NCBI GenBank assembly: GCA_003696795.1
Contig: RFFT01000012.1
Location: forward strand, 1 to 58,270
DNA: 58,270 nt
Origin: Zetaproteobacteria bacterium
GTDB taxonomy: Bacteria > Pseudomonadota > Zetaproteobacteria > Mariprofundales > Mariprofundaceae
Reading direction: 5' to 3'
This document shows, one piece after another, positions 21,389 to 30,834 of the stretch. The notes below the pieces were generated by a model. It was not told where the DNA came from. It did not search any database and worked only from the letters and a program-made list of their open reading frames with translations. Position numbers and translations under genes: made by a program. Each line of letters opens with the position of its first letter. The first letter of the stretch is position 1.

Positions 21389-23546
21389 CATCTTCCAAAC
21401 GCTTGAGCAACTCATCCAGCCTGCGGACATCATCCTTGTCGTTCTGCGACCCGGCCTCACTGTCAAAACTCAGCGCTTGTTCATTGTGTTCCACCAGTCC
21501 CGAACCGCCAGCGGGTGACTGTTCCATGGCCTTGTCCAAATCGAAATCGGAAATATCGAACTCCAGTTCGTCCGGGCCCGAGGCGCTGGCCTCGGCAACT
21601 GGCGCTTGCGCACGCAATTCCTCATCCCCGCTTGGCGCGGGTTCATCATGCGCGATATCCTCGTTCCCTTGCGCGGGATGCGCATCACCTTCCATGGCAG
21701 ACTCGGCGCGCGCGGGCGTATCCGGTGTTTCGGTCGCATCCGACAGAAAATCATCGAGCCCCATCGTTGCCAGCTCCTGACGAAAACGCGCATGCTCTGC
21801 TTCGTCCAGCGCGGCCAACGCATCGGCGACATGCCGGCGCATCGTCTCCGGATCGGCATGGAAGCTGAGCACCAGCAATTTCTTCAAATGCGCATCCAAG
21901 CGTTTGGGCTCACGTGCAAGCACACTTTCCACGGTTTTGAGCGCCTCATCCTCCATTCCATAGCGCAAATAGACATCGACATCGCTCAACGGATCGACAG
22001 CGGGCGCCTGCGGTCGCTCGGGCGATGTCGGGCGCACTCGTTCACCGGACTCACGACTTGCCTCCTCGCGCTCGTCGCGCTGGGCAACGGTCGGTGCAGA
22101 GACGCCCGCCGCTTCCGTTGCGGACATCCGCTCGGTAGCAGGTTTCTCAACGGGATCCGCCGGTGCGGCGGGCGCTGTAGCAACTGCCGGCTGTACTGTG
22201 CCGCTGCGGCGCGTGCGCATGATCCAAAGCAAGAGCAACAGTAGCAGAATGCCCATCCCGCCCAGAGCCATCAGCAACCATTGCTGACGTGCTTCCGCCT
22301 GACGCTTTTCCTCCATCACCAAAGCCAACTGCGCCTGCAGACGTTTAAGTTGATGCTCCAGCCGATCCATGCGCCGCCTCGTCTCCGCACTCATGCTCGG
22401 CTCAAGCGTAGGCTGCCTGGGTGCCGCCAAAGGTGCCGGGGGTACCGATGTTGTCTCTGCCTCGGCGGACTGGGCTGGCTTCGGAGCAGGCATTGGCGGT
22501 GCTGCTTCCCTCGGTTGAGGCGCGGCGGTGGACGCAGTGGGTTGCTGCTGCTCCCGCGCCTCGGCCTTGATCGGCGCCTCTGCCTGCGCGGTCACCGCCG
22601 GCTTACCAGCCGGTTGCGCAACCGCCGCCTGAGCGGATCGTTCGCCGCTTGACCCCAGCGCCTTGCCACCCATCCGGATACGCGGCTTGTAGCGTTGTTC
22701 CTGCGCGCGTTTCTCGGCCGCATAACGCGGCTGCTTCACCAACGCGCGCCAGCGCCGCTGATGATCTTCGAAAATGAGACTTGCCTCCCTTGGCGTATGC
22801 CGCTCCACCTCGGCTGCGGTCGGAACGCGTAACATGCTGCCCTGTTTGAGCAAATTGAAATTGTGGGCCGCAAACTTGTCTTTGTTCTTTTCGTACAGTG
22901 CCACCATTACCTGCGCCAGCGTATAGCGATTGTCGATCCGCAACCGCTGTGCCACGGTGGACAGCATATCCCCATGTACGATTGGCCCATAAACCGAGGC
23001 GCGCGCCCACCCGTCAAAGGGATGAAACGATGCGCTCTGGTTGGCTGACTCGCGTTGCTTGCTCGCATCGACAAGCTGTACGGGCGACACTTCCGGCCCT
23101 GCCTTGCGCACCGGCGCGGGCGTGTCCGTACCTTTGCCACGCAGGACCACTTTGGGCAGATCAAGCAGCACAGGGAATTTCTTGAATTGGGTAAAATGCC
23201 CCTCGCGCACACGCAGAATCAGATTGAAAAAGGGCGTATTCAGCGCCGCATTGCTGCGCACCTGCACGCGCAGCCCCTGCCGATCGCGAACCAGGGAGAC
23301 CTGCAACCGATCAAGCACCGGATCGCGATACGTCTCCAGCACGCGGTAATCGGCACGCGAGGCAATATCCACCTCGATTTTTGCTGCCTTCTCGTCGGCG
23401 GACAATTGCAGCGGAATACGCGCAAAAAACGGCTCGCCCAAATGGCTGGCAACCTCGATGCCACCGAGGGACACGGCGTATGCCGGAATCACAGCGGCAC
23501 ACCACACAGCAATGACCATCAGTCCGCGCATCAAAAGCTGCCGCAT
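21369..23546 (-). CDS. fimV: FimV/HubP-family polar hub protein
   Basis: A 725-residue protein. A signal peptide ends near AYA (about residue 24). The periplasmic FimV N-terminal domain (SLGGIEVASHLGEPFFARIPLQL) comes next. A LysM-like region (YGPIVHGDMLSTVAQRLRI...LRVPT) follows at about 187-245. A Pro/Ala/Glu-rich linker and coiled coil lead to one transmembrane segment near residue 425. An acidic cytoplasmic part carries the FimV C-terminal TPR-like motif (DVDVYLRYGMEDEALKTVESVL). Homologues organise cell poles and type IV pilus or twitching functions. The neighbours asd and truA match the usual gammaproteobacterial order. Confidence 0.92.
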   Translation of the reverse strand: MRQLLMRGLMVIAVWCAAVIPAYAVSLGGIEVASHLGEPFFARIPLQLSADEKAAKIEVDIASRADYRVLETYRDPVLDRLQVSLVRDRQGLRVQVRSNAALNTPFFNLILRVREGHFTQFKKFPVLLDLPKVVLRGKGTDTPAPVRKAGPEVSPVQLVDASKQRESANQSASFHPFDGWARASVYGPIVHGDMLSTVAQRLRIDNRYTLAQVMVALYEKNKDKFAAHNFNLLKQGSMLRVPTAAEVERHTPREASLIFEDHQRRWRALVKQPRYAAEKRAQEQRYKPRIRMGGKALGSSGERSAQAAVAQPAGKPAVTAQAEAPIKAEAREQQQPTASTAAPQPREAAPPMPAPKPAQSAEAETTSVPPAPLAAPRQPTLEPSMSAETRRRMDRLEHQLKRLQAQLALVMEEKRQAEARQQWLLMALGGMGILLLLLLLWIMRTRRSGTVQPAVATAPAAPADPVEKPATERMSATEAAGVSAPTVAQRDEREEASRESGERVRPTSPERPQAPAVDPLSDVDVYLRYGMEDEALKTVESVLAREPKRLDAHLKKLLVLSFHADPETMRRHVADALAALDEAEHARFRQELATMGLDDFLSDATETPDTPARAESAMEGDAHPAQGNEDIAHDEPAPSGDEELRAQAPVAEASASGPDELEFDISDFDLDKAMEQSPAGGSGLVEHNEQALSFDSEAGSQNDKDDVRRLDELLKRLEDDDDPKR

Positions 23547-23568
23547 GCCCCCTCCTTTTGCCGCTTAC

Positions 23569-24597
23569 TCAGCGAATAAGCATTTCCGCAATCTGTACAG
23601 CATTCAGCGCCGCACCCTTTCGGACATTATCAGCGACAATCCACAGCTGCAATGAATTCGGGAACGAAGTATCATCGCGAATCCGTCCCACCCATACCGG
23701 ATCGGAACCGGCTGCCTCGCTCGGCATTGGATAATCTTCGCTGGCGGGATCGTCAACGACACAGATGCCCTCGCTGTCCGCCAGAATGGCGCGCGCCTCT
23801 TCAGCAGGTAGCGGTCGCTCAAAGGTCACATTCACCGACTCTGAGTGGCCATAGAACACCGGCACGCGCACCGTTGTCGCCGTGACCGCAATGGATGGAT
23901 CGAGAATCTTGCGCGTCTCGTCCATCATCTTGCGCTCTTCCTTCGTGTAGCCGTCCTCGAGGAACACATCGATATGTGGAATCACATTGAACGCGATTCG
24001 GGCCGGAAAGACCTCCTGCTCCACCTCGCGCGCATTGAGCAATTGCGCCGTCTGCCGGGCCAACTCGTCCATGCCTTTGCCCCCGGCGCCGGATACGGCC
24101 TGGTAGGTGGACACCACCACCCGCTTGATCCTCGCCACCTCATGCAACGGCTTCAGCACCACCACCATCTGAATCGTCGAACAATTCGGATTCGCAATGA
24201 TGCGATTGTGCCGCGCCATCTCCAAGGCGTCGGGGTTGACCTCGGGCACGATCAACGCCACATCCGGCTCCATGCGCCAGGCGCTGGAATTATCGATCAC
24301 ATAACAACCCGCCTCGGCAAAGCGCGGCGCATGCGCCAACGAGGTGCCACCTCCGGCGGAAAACAATGCGATATCGAGTCCAGCCGGATCGAATTGCTCG
24401 AGATCGCGAACGACATACTCCTTGCCGCCGAATTCGATTTTCGAACCCGCGCTACGGCTGGAAGCCAACGGAATAAGCTCCTCCACCGGAAAGCCACGCT
24501 GTTCGAGGATCTCGACCATCGTACGCCCGACCGCGCCGGTGGCTCCCACCACGGCCACGCGATATGCGTCCTTCTCCGGCAAAAAACGCTCGCTCAT
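23569..24597 (-). CDS. asd: Aspartate-semialdehyde dehydrogenase
   Basis: A 342-residue NADPH-dependent enzyme that forms aspartate semialdehyde for lysine, threonine, methionine and diaminopimelate. GATGAVG at 18-24 binds NADP, and catalytic Cys139 is in NPNCSTIQ. The ATG at 24597 shares one base with the leuB stop (TGATG), so the two are translationally coupled. A GTG one codon upstream is possible but less likely. It is followed by fimV after 22 bases. Confidence 0.96.
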   Translation of the reverse strand: MSERFLPEKDAYRVAVVGATGAVGRTMVEILEQRGFPVEELIPLASSRSAGSKIEFGGKEYVVRDLEQFDPAGLDIALFSAGGGTSLAHAPRFAEAGCYVIDNSSAWRMEPDVALIVPEVNPDALEMARHNRIIANPNCSTIQMVVVLKPLHEVARIKRVVVSTYQAVSGAGGKGMDELARQTAQLLNAREVEQEVFPARIAFNVIPHIDVFLEDGYTKEERKMMDETRKILDPSIAVTATTVRVPVFYGHSESVNVTFERPLPAEEARAILADSEGICVVDDPASEDYPMPSEAAGSDPVWVGRIRDDTSFPNSLQLWIVADNVRKGAALNAVQIAEMLIR

Positions 24598-25685
24598 CAC
24601 TCATCCCCCAACATTTTCAATCGCTCCGCCACAGCCGTGCCCATCGCACTGCAGGACACAACAGCCCCCCCATCAAGCGCCAGATCCGCCGTACGCACGC
24701 CATCATCCAATACGAGATCCACCGCCCGCTCCACCTTGGTGGCCAGTTCAGCGGCATTCAATGAATAGCGCAGCATCATCGCCAACGACAGAATCGTGGC
24801 CAAAGGATTGGCCTTGTCCTGGCCGGCGATATCCGGCGCCGAACCATGAATCGGCTCATACATCGCGTAGCGTTCCCCGATCGACGCCGACGGCAACATG
24901 CCGATCGAACCGGTCAACATCGAAGCCTCATCGGACAGAATATCACCGAACAGATTGCCGGTCACGATCACATCAAACTGACGCGGCGCACGAATCAACT
25001 GCATGGCCGCATTGTCGACATACATGTGGGTCAGGCGCACATCAGGGAACTCCCGTGCCTGCACCTCCGAAACCACCTCGCGCCAGAGCTCGGATACTTC
25101 CAGCACATTGGCCTTGTCCACACTGCACACCCGCCTGTCGCGCAGTCGTGCGGCTTCAAAGGCCTTGCGTGCGATGCGCCGAATCTCACTTTCGCAATAG
25201 CTCATGGTATTGAATCCGCGCCGCCCGCCTTCCTCCTCGACAATGCCGCGCGGCTGGCCGAAATAAACACCCGAGACAAGCTCGCGTACGACCAGGATGT
25301 CCACCCCCTCGATCACCTCAGGCTTCAGCGTGGAAGCGGCCAGCAATTGCGTTTGCACCTTGGCCGGACGGTAATTGGCAAACAACCCCAAATCCTCACG
25401 GATACGCAGGAGCCCCGCCTCAGGGCGCAAGGGCTTGGCCAGCGGCTCCCATTTGGGACCGCCCACCGCCCCCAGCAGCACCGCATCACTGGCTTTCACC
25501 AGCCGCTGCGTCGCTTCCGGATATGGGTCGCGCGCACCGTCATAGCCAGCGCCGCCGATCAACCCTTCCTCCCATTCGGCATTCAGGCCGAAATGCGTGT
25601 TCAGCACATCCAGCACCTTCAATGTTTCGCGAACGATCTCCGGACCGATACCATCGCCCGGCAGCACCGCAATCTTGACACCCAT
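24597..25685 (-). CDS. leuB: 3-Isopropylmalate dehydrogenase
   Basis: A 362-residue NAD-dependent decarboxylating dehydrogenase of leucine synthesis. Seen: [11 protein letters not shown] at the N-terminus, [11 protein letters not shown], the substrate-binding [39 protein letters not shown] and the NAD-site [15 protein letters not shown]. Length is normal. leuC and leuD are not in the window. It lies 2 bases after nrdR and is coupled to asd. Confidence 0.97.
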   Translation of the reverse strand: MGVKIAVLPGDGIGPEIVRETLKVLDVLNTHFGLNAEWEEGLIGGAGYDGARDPYPEATQRLVKASDAVLLGAVGGPKWEPLAKPLRPEAGLLRIREDLGLFANYRPAKVQTQLLAASTLKPEVIEGVDILVVRELVSGVYFGQPRGIVEEEGGRRGFNTMSYCESEIRRIARKAFEAARLRDRRVCSVDKANVLEVSELWREVVSEVQAREFPDVRLTHMYVDNAAMQLIRAPRQFDVIVTGNLFGDILSDEASMLTGSIGMLPSASIGERYAMYEPIHGSAPDIAGQDKANPLATILSLAMMLRYSLNAAELATKVERAVDLVLDDGVRTADLALDGGAVVSCSAMGTAVAERLKMLGDE

Positions 25686-25687
25686 GA

Positions 25688-26146
25688 CTACTCCTTCTTA
25701 CCTACGGCCGTTTTCACCGCCGCCAGAAAATCATCCACGTCCTTGAATTCGCGATACACGGAAGCAAACCGCACATAAGCCACTCCATCCAAACGACGAA
25801 GCTGTTCCATGACAAACTCTCCGATCGCCGTGGCCGATAGTTCATCCTCACCCAACTCACGCACCGAGCGCAACACCTCGTTGATACCGCGCTCCAGTTG
25901 CTCAGCCGATACAGGCCGCTTCTCCAAGGCTTTCTGCATGCCCCGCCGAATCTTGCCGACATCGAAAGCCTCACGGGTTCCATCTTTTTTGACCACCAAC
26001 GGCAAACGCAAGATTGCTCGCTCAAAGGTCGAAAAACGTTTGCCGCACGCCGCGCACGCGCGCCGCCGGCGCACCGCCGCCCCATCCTCCACTACGCGCG
26101 AATCAATCACGCGCGTGTCGTCATGGCCGCAGAACGGGCAATACAC
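25688..26146 (-). CDS. nrdR: Transcriptional repressor NrdR
   Basis: A 152-residue regulator of ribonucleotide reductase genes. A zinc ribbon is formed by Cys3, Cys6, Cys31 and Cys34, followed by an ATP-cone domain ([24 protein letters not shown]). It binds ATP or dATP and represses at NrdR boxes. The start is a GTG (VYCPFC) three bases after the glyA stop. There is no strong ribosome site, so translation is probably coupled to glyA. glyA-nrdR adjacency is common in proteobacteria. Confidence 0.95.
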   Translation of the reverse strand: MYCPFCGHDDTRVIDSRVVEDGAAVRRRRACAACGKRFSTFERAILRLPLVVKKDGTREAFDVGKIRRGMQKALEKRPVSAEQLERGINEVLRSVRELGEDELSATAIGEFVMEQLRRLDGVAYVRFASVYREFKDVDDFLAAVKTAVGKKE

Positions 26147-26148
26147 AA

Positions 26149-27408
26149 TCAGAACTCGTAGACCGGGAACCTGCCGGTAAGCTTGCGCACCTCCTCAAGC
26201 ACGCCCGCCTGTACCTCGCGGTCCTCCGGCGCGCGCAGCACACGCAGAATCAGCTCTCCGATCAGCCGCGCCTCGGTCTCACCCATACCACGCGAGGTAA
26301 TCACCGAGGTGCCGATCCGGATTCCGCTGGTCACAAACGGCGACTCGGGATCGAACGGGATCGTGTTCTTGTTCACCGTGATGCCGGCCGCTTCCAATGC
26401 CTCTTCGGCGACCTTGCCGGTCAGGCCCTGCGGGCGCAAATCAACACGGAACATATGGCAATCCGTGCCGCCGGACACGATACGCAAACCTCCATCGCGC
26501 AGCGTTTCCGCCAGCGCGCGGGCATTGGCCACAACCTGCCGTTGATCCTGACGGAAATCATCGCCCAGGGCCTCACCGAAAGCCACCGCCTTGGCCGCAA
26601 TGACATGCATCAGCGGCCCACCCTGAATGCCGGGGAAGATGCGCGAGTTCAGCTTCTTGGCCAACTCGTCATCGTCCGTCAGGATCATCCCGCCCCTGGG
26701 CCCGCGCAAGGTCTTGTGCGTCGTGCTGGTAATCACGTGCGCATGCCCCACCGGGCTCGGATACACGCCTGCCGCAATCAGGCCGGCATAATGCGCCATA
26801 TCCACCATCAACAGCGCGCCCACCGAATCGGCGATTTGACGCATGCGGGCGAAATCAATATGGCGTTCATAAGCCGACGCGCCACCGATGATCATCTTCG
26901 GGCGGTGGATCTCGGCCAGCTTCTGCATCACGTCGTAATCGATCAGCTCGTTGTCCTCGCGCACCCCGTAGGCCACGACATTGTACAACCGACCGGAGAA
27001 ATTGACTGGGCTTCCGTGGGTCAGGTGTCCTCCATGCGCCAGATCCATGCCGAGGATCGTATCGCCCGGCTTGAGCACCGCCATATACACGGCCATATTG
27101 GCCTGCGAACCCGAGTGCGGCTGTACGTTCACATGCTTGACGCCGAAAATTTCGCGCGCGCGTTGCTGCGCCAACCGCTCCACCTTGTCGACATGTTCAC
27201 AACCGCCGTAATAGCGTCGCCCAGGGTACCCCTCTGCATACTTGTTGGTCAACACCGATCCCTGGGCCTCCAGCACAGCGCGCGACACGATATTCTCGCT
27301 TGCGATCAGCTCCAGTGTATGTTGCTGCCGACCCAATTCCGCGGCGATGGCCTCCTGCACCTCGGCATCAGCCAAGGGCGCATTGAAAAAGCGGCTGCGA
27401 TCCGTCAT
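26149..27408 (-). CDS. glyA: Serine hydroxymethyltransferase
   Basis: A 419-residue PLP enzyme that interconverts serine and glycine with tetrahydrofolate. The PLP lysine is Lys232 in [39 protein letters not shown] and HGGHLTHG are conserved. It is probably the first gene of the long minus-strand run glyA-nrdR-leuB-asd-fimV-EcfT-like-truA, because the upstream rplS transcript ends at 27506. Bases 27409-27505 must hold its promoter, though I see no clear -35/-10 pair. Confidence 0.97.
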   Translation of the reverse strand: MTDRSRFFNAPLADAEVQEAIAAELGRQQHTLELIASENIVSRAVLEAQGSVLTNKYAEGYPGRRYYGGCEHVDKVERLAQQRAREIFGVKHVNVQPHSGSQANMAVYMAVLKPGDTILGMDLAHGGHLTHGSPVNFSGRLYNVVAYGVREDNELIDYDVMQKLAEIHRPKMIIGGASAYERHIDFARMRQIADSVGALLMVDMAHYAGLIAAGVYPSPVGHAHVITSTTHKTLRGPRGGMILTDDDELAKKLNSRIFPGIQGGPLMHVIAAKAVAFGEALGDDFRQDQRQVVANARALAETLRDGGLRIVSGGTDCHMFRVDLRPQGLTGKVAEEALEAAGITVNKNTIPFDPESPFVTSGIRIGTSVITSRGMGETEARLIGELILRVLRAPEDREVQAGVLEEVRKLTGRFPVYEF

Positions 27409-27505
27409 AGCAAAAACTCCTCAATTCTTTTCCGACAGGGCTCACCCTTGCGGGTCGCGCATTATGGCGAATCCGACCGGTGGCGTCACCCGAAGATTGT
27501 GCAAC

Positions 27506-27530
27506 AAAAAAGGGGGGCCATAGCCCCCCT
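27506..27530 (-). terminator. Rho-independent terminator after rplS
   Basis: Read on the minus strand, an 8-base perfect stem (AGGGGGGC/GCCCCCCT) with a four-base loop ends in a run of five or more T. It lies 20 bases past the rplS stop and closes the methyltransferase-rplS transcript. Confidence 0.94.
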
Positions 27531-27550
27531 GAAAAGCTCGCAACGTTGTG

Positions 27551-27919
27551 TCAGAAACGGCGCTCGCGAATACGCGCCGCCTTGCCGCGCAGCGCGCGCA
27601 GATAGTACAGCTTGGCGCGACGTACACGGCCATGACGCACAACACTGATGCTCTCCAGCATTGGCGAATGCAGCGGGAACACGCGCTCCACACCCACGCC
27701 GTTCGAAATCTTGCGCACGGTGAACGTGCTCGAAATACCGTTGTTGTGACGCGCAATCACGATACCCTCAAAGGCCTGCAAGCGCTCGCGGCGCTCCAAT
27801 CCCTTCTTGGTTTCCTTATAGTCGACGACCCGGACATTGACACGAACCGTATCACCCTCACGAAATTCCGGAATATCGTCGCGCAACTGATCCTTGGTCA
27901 CTTCATCCAACGCACGCAT
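27551..27919 (-). CDS. rplS: 50S ribosomal protein L19
   Basis: A 122-residue ribosomal protein at the 30S-50S interface. [43 protein letters not shown] and the basic C-terminus are characteristic. GGAGG precedes the ATG. In many proteobacteria it ends the rpsP-rimM-trmD-rplS operon. Here the gene 18 bases upstream is a different SPOUT-like methyltransferase. Confidence 0.97.
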   Translation of the reverse strand: MRALDEVTKDQLRDDIPEFREGDTVRVNVRVVDYKETKKGLERRERLQAFEGIVIARHNNGISSTFTVRKISNGVGVERVFPLHSPMLESISVVRHGRVRRAKLYYLRALRGKAARIRERRF

Positions 27920-27937
27920 GCTTTATGCCTCCACACT

Positions 27938-28483
27938 CTATGCTCTGCCGGCGAAAAGCCTGTCCAGATAGATGGACAAGGCCGCTCTCACGGAAAGGTG
28001 GCGAACCATACCGTCCCCCTCGATGGGTGACAACCACCCAGATGGCTCGGGCAGCGCCGCCGCATCAAGGCCACATCCCGTCCCAAAGACGAGCAAATGA
28101 CGCCCCTCGCGCCATGCCAGATCGCGAACAGAAACAATAGGCGCATGCGCCGGCGGGCGAGCCGAAGTGTACCACCATGCGTCCACCTCCCCGAGCACAT
28201 CCTGCAAACAGGATACCATGCGCACCGAGGCCAGAGCCTGCGCCCGCGCAGGGTTCCGCCGCGCCCCGCCCCCTTTGCACCAATAGGCGCAAAGCTCCTC
28301 GACGAAGCGATGCATGGCCGGCGCGGGATGTACCAGGTATACCGGTTGTACTCCATAAAACGCGCAACTGCGCGCGAAATCATAGACATCGACCGGAGTT
28401 ACCGCAGTGACCGCGGTTTTTCCCTGACGGTTGAGCACCGGCGCATGCACCAACGCAACTGAAATCCGACAACGCACCGCCAC
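27938..28483 (-). CDS. Predicted SAM-dependent RNA methyltransferase (SPOUT-like, Methyltrn_RNA_4 type)
   Basis: About 181 residues from a GTG at 28483. VALVHAPVLNRQGKTAVTAVTPVDVYDFARS followed by YGVQPVYLVHP is the N-terminal signature of a TrmD-like family known mainly from deltaproteobacteria and Aquificae. The C-terminal LLVFGTGCGLD is the glycine-rich part of the knotted SAM site. The next gene is rplS, as in other genomes where this family sits in the trmD-rplS neighbourhood. Target RNA is unknown. A second GTG at 28477 is possible; neither has a strong ribosome site. The frame is open upstream but that part overlaps miaA and lacks homology. Confidence 0.75.
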   Translation of the reverse strand: MAVRCRISVALVHAPVLNRQGKTAVTAVTPVDVYDFARSCAFYGVQPVYLVHPAPAMHRFVEELCAYWCKGGGARRNPARAQALASVRMVSCLQDVLGEVDAWWYTSARPPAHAPIVSVRDLAWREGRHLLVFGTGCGLDAAALPEPSGWLSPIEGDGMVRHLSVRAALSIYLDRLFAGRA

Positions 28484-28552
28484 AAGATGCGAGACTTGCC
28501 CTTGTCTTGCAAGCTCCGTGCATCGCGCTCGGCATCGCGATAGCTTTGCGCC

Positions 28553-29473
28553 ATGAAGAAAACGCCATTGCGCGCCGTCGCCCTGGTTGGCGCCACCGGA
28601 ACCGGAAAGTCCGCGCTGGCCATGCGCATCTGTCGAGAATCCGGACAGTGCATCATTTGCTGCGATTCCATGCAGGTCTATCGCCATCTGGATATCGGCT
28701 CCGCCAAACCGACAGCTAAGGAGCAGCGTCTGGTTCGACATGCGATGCTCGATTGCTGTTCCCTACCCGATCAATTCTCCGCCGCACGCTGGGCAGCTGG
28801 CGCACGTGCGGTCATCCATCGTGAGAACACGGCGGGTCGCATACCGCTGATTGTTGGAGGTAGTGGCTTCTATTTGCGCGCCCTGCTGCAAGGCCTTGCC
28901 GAGATTCCACCCGAAAAGCCGGAAGTCCGTCGTATGCTCGAACAACTGCGTCACCAGCATGGAGTTCGTTGGCTGCACCGGCGTCTGCAACAGTGCGATC
29001 CTGAAACAGCCGCGCGGCTTCATGCCATGGACAGCCAACGCATCATGCGCGCGCTGGCCGTCTTTGAATCGACGGGCATCCCTTTGAGCGGCTGGCAACG
29101 GCACCCGCCGACACGCGAACCGATCGAGTGCCCGGTGTTCGTGCTGGAAATGCCGCGGGCGCAACTGCGCGAACACCTGCGCGCACGTTTTCTCGCCATG
29201 CTCGATGCCGGCTGGCTGGACGAGGTTCGCTGGCTGGATGCGAACTGTCCCGATCCACAGCATCCGGCCAGACGCGCCGTGGGCTATCGTCAACTGCTGG
29301 CACACCTGCATGGCTCCTGTACCCTGGAGCAGGCCATTGAACAAGGCATCACCGCCACCCGCCGCTATGCCAAGCGACAGGTCACGTGGTTTGCCCATCA
29401 ACTGCCGACAGCCGTGCATGGCACGGCGGAACAGCTGCACGCCTCTATCGGCGAACGCCTGCTTGCATCATGA
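28553..29473 (+). CDS. miaA: tRNA dimethylallyltransferase MiaA
   Basis: A 306-residue enzyme that adds dimethylallyl to A37 of tRNAs reading UNN codons. P-loop GATGTGKS is at 13-20, then DSMQVYRHLDIGSAKPT, GGSGFYLRALLQGL, DSQRIMRALAVFESTG, AVGYRQLLAHL and the TRRYAKRQVTWF tRNA-binding stretch. It overlaps hflX by 4 bases (ATGA). In E. coli hfq stands between the two, and here it is absent. It is divergent from the SPOUT methyltransferase with 69 bases between. Confidence 0.96.
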   Translation: MKKTPLRAVALVGATGTGKSALAMRICRESGQCIICCDSMQVYRHLDIGSAKPTAKEQRLVRHAMLDCCSLPDQFSAARWAAGARAVIHRENTAGRIPLIVGGSGFYLRALLQGLAEIPPEKPEVRRMLEQLRHQHGVRWLHRRLQQCDPETAARLHAMDSQRIMRALAVFESTGIPLSGWQRHPPTREPIECPVFVLEMPRAQLREHLRARFLAMLDAGWLDEVRWLDANCPDPQHPARRAVGYRQLLAHLHGSCTLEQAIEQGITATRRYAKRQVTWFAHQLPTAVHGTAEQLHASIGERLLAS

Positions 29474-30780
29474 CCGGATGGCAAACCCAAGCCGAACGCG
29501 AAGCGGCCATCAGCGTTCATCCCGAAATCATACGCCAGGGCAAAAGCCCGCTGACCTGGGATGCACGCGCCCAGGAGTTCGACCGCCTCGTGGAGGCGAC
29601 GGCCTGCCGACTCGTCCACTCCTGGCGCGTCCCCTTGCGTCAACTGCAGCCCGGTACCCTGCTGGGTAGCGGTCAGGTTGCTCAACTGAAACAACTTGTG
29701 CAAGCGCATGCGGCGGGTGTGGTGTTCGTCGATCATCCCCTGTCCCCGGTCCAACAGCGCAATCTTGAGAAGGGGCTCAACGCCAAAGTTGTCGATCGCA
29801 CCGGCTTGATTCTCGAAATTTTCGCAGCCCGCGCGCGCACACGGGAGGGGGTATTGCAGGTCGAGCTGGCCAGTCTGAACTATCAACTGGGCCGCTTGGT
29901 GCGAAGTTGGACCCACCTTGAACGCCAACGTGGCGGATTTGGTTTTCTCGGCGGGCCCGGTGAACGTCAGATCGAACTGGATCGACGTATGATTCGTACC
30001 CGCATCCGCGCGCTGGAACGCGAATTGGCCAAAGTCCGGCGCATGCGAGCGACCCAGCGTGGCGGCAGAAAACGCAAGTCGATTCCCACCGTCGCGCTGG
30101 TCGGCTATACCAACGCCGGCAAATCGACCCTGTTCAATCGCCTTTCCCAAGCCAAGGTATACGCGGCCGACAAACTGTTTGCCACGCTGGATCCCACCCT
30201 GCGCATCCTAAATCTCGCGCCCGGCCAGCGGGTAATGTTGGCGGACACGGTCGGTTTCGTGCAGGAATTACCCCATGAACTCATCGAGGCCTTCAAGGCC
30301 ACATTGGAAGAAGTCACCGAAGCCGACCTGATCCTGCACGTCCAGGATGCCGCCGATCCGATGCGGCACGAACAAGCACAAGTGGTGCGCCAAACCCTGC
30401 AACAACTTGGCCTGGTCGGCGACAGCGCGCCCCCGATCATCGACGTCTTGAACAAGATCGATCAAGTACCCGACATGCAACCGCCCCAGGGTCGCTGGGC
30501 GCGCCCTAATCGCATCGCGATTTCCGCACGCACAGGCCAGGGCATTGATGTCTTGAAAGCGCGCCTACGCAAATGGCTGGACAGCCGGATGCGGGAGGCC
30601 AGGCTCATCTTGGCGCCTTCCGACGGGCGCACCCTCGCCTTTTGCCATGCGCGTGGCGTAGTACTGGCCAGTTCCGTCGACGAAAACGGTATGATCCATC
30701 TCCATGTGCGCATGCGCCCCGCTGATCTGGGCAGAATCAGACGCAACCACCAGGGCCGCGATGAACTGATGGGCTCATAA
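29470..30780 (+). CDS. hflX: GTPase HflX (ribosome-associated)
   Basis: A 436-residue GTPase that splits stalled ribosomes under stress. The N-terminal HflX domain (GSGQVAQLKQL, VVFVDHPLSPVQQRNLEKGL, VDRTGLILEIFAARARTREG) leads through GGPGERQIELDRR to the G domain. P-loop GYTNAGKST is at 212-220, followed by DPTLR, DTVGF (G3) and NKID (G4). The ATG at 29470 overlaps the miaA stop; the frame is open further upstream inside miaA but without homology. The following terminator-like hairpin belongs to the opposite strand. Confidence 0.96.
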   Translation: MTGWQTQAEREAAISVHPEIIRQGKSPLTWDARAQEFDRLVEATACRLVHSWRVPLRQLQPGTLLGSGQVAQLKQLVQAHAAGVVFVDHPLSPVQQRNLEKGLNAKVVDRTGLILEIFAARARTREGVLQVELASLNYQLGRLVRSWTHLERQRGGFGFLGGPGERQIELDRRMIRTRIRALERELAKVRRMRATQRGGRKRKSIPTVALVGYTNAGKSTLFNRLSQAKVYAADKLFATLDPTLRILNLAPGQRVMLADTVGFVQELPHELIEAFKATLEEVTEADLILHVQDAADPMRHEQAQVVRQTLQQLGLVGDSAPPIIDVLNKIDQVPDMQPPQGRWARPNRIAISARTGQGIDVLKARLRKWLDSRMREARLILAPSDGRTLAFCHARGVVLASSVDENGMIHLHVRMRPADLGRIRRNHQGRDELMGS

Positions 30781-30781
30781 C

Positions 30782-30814
30782 AAAAAAGCGGGCGCGCCCT
30801 CGGACACGCCCGCT
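30782..30814 (-). terminator. Rho-independent terminator after amtB
   Basis: On the minus strand AGCGGGCG and CGCCCGCT form an 8-base stem around a 12-base loop, directly followed by TTTTTTG. It ends the TorF-glnK-amtB transcript and also separates it from convergent hflX. Confidence 0.88.
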
Positions 30815-30834
30815 GCTTCGCCATGGACCAACAA

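Noticed and set aside
26014-27648. A 544-codon open frame antisense to glyA, nrdR and part of rplS
   Set aside because: It crosses three well-recognised genes and a terminator and has no recognisable motif.
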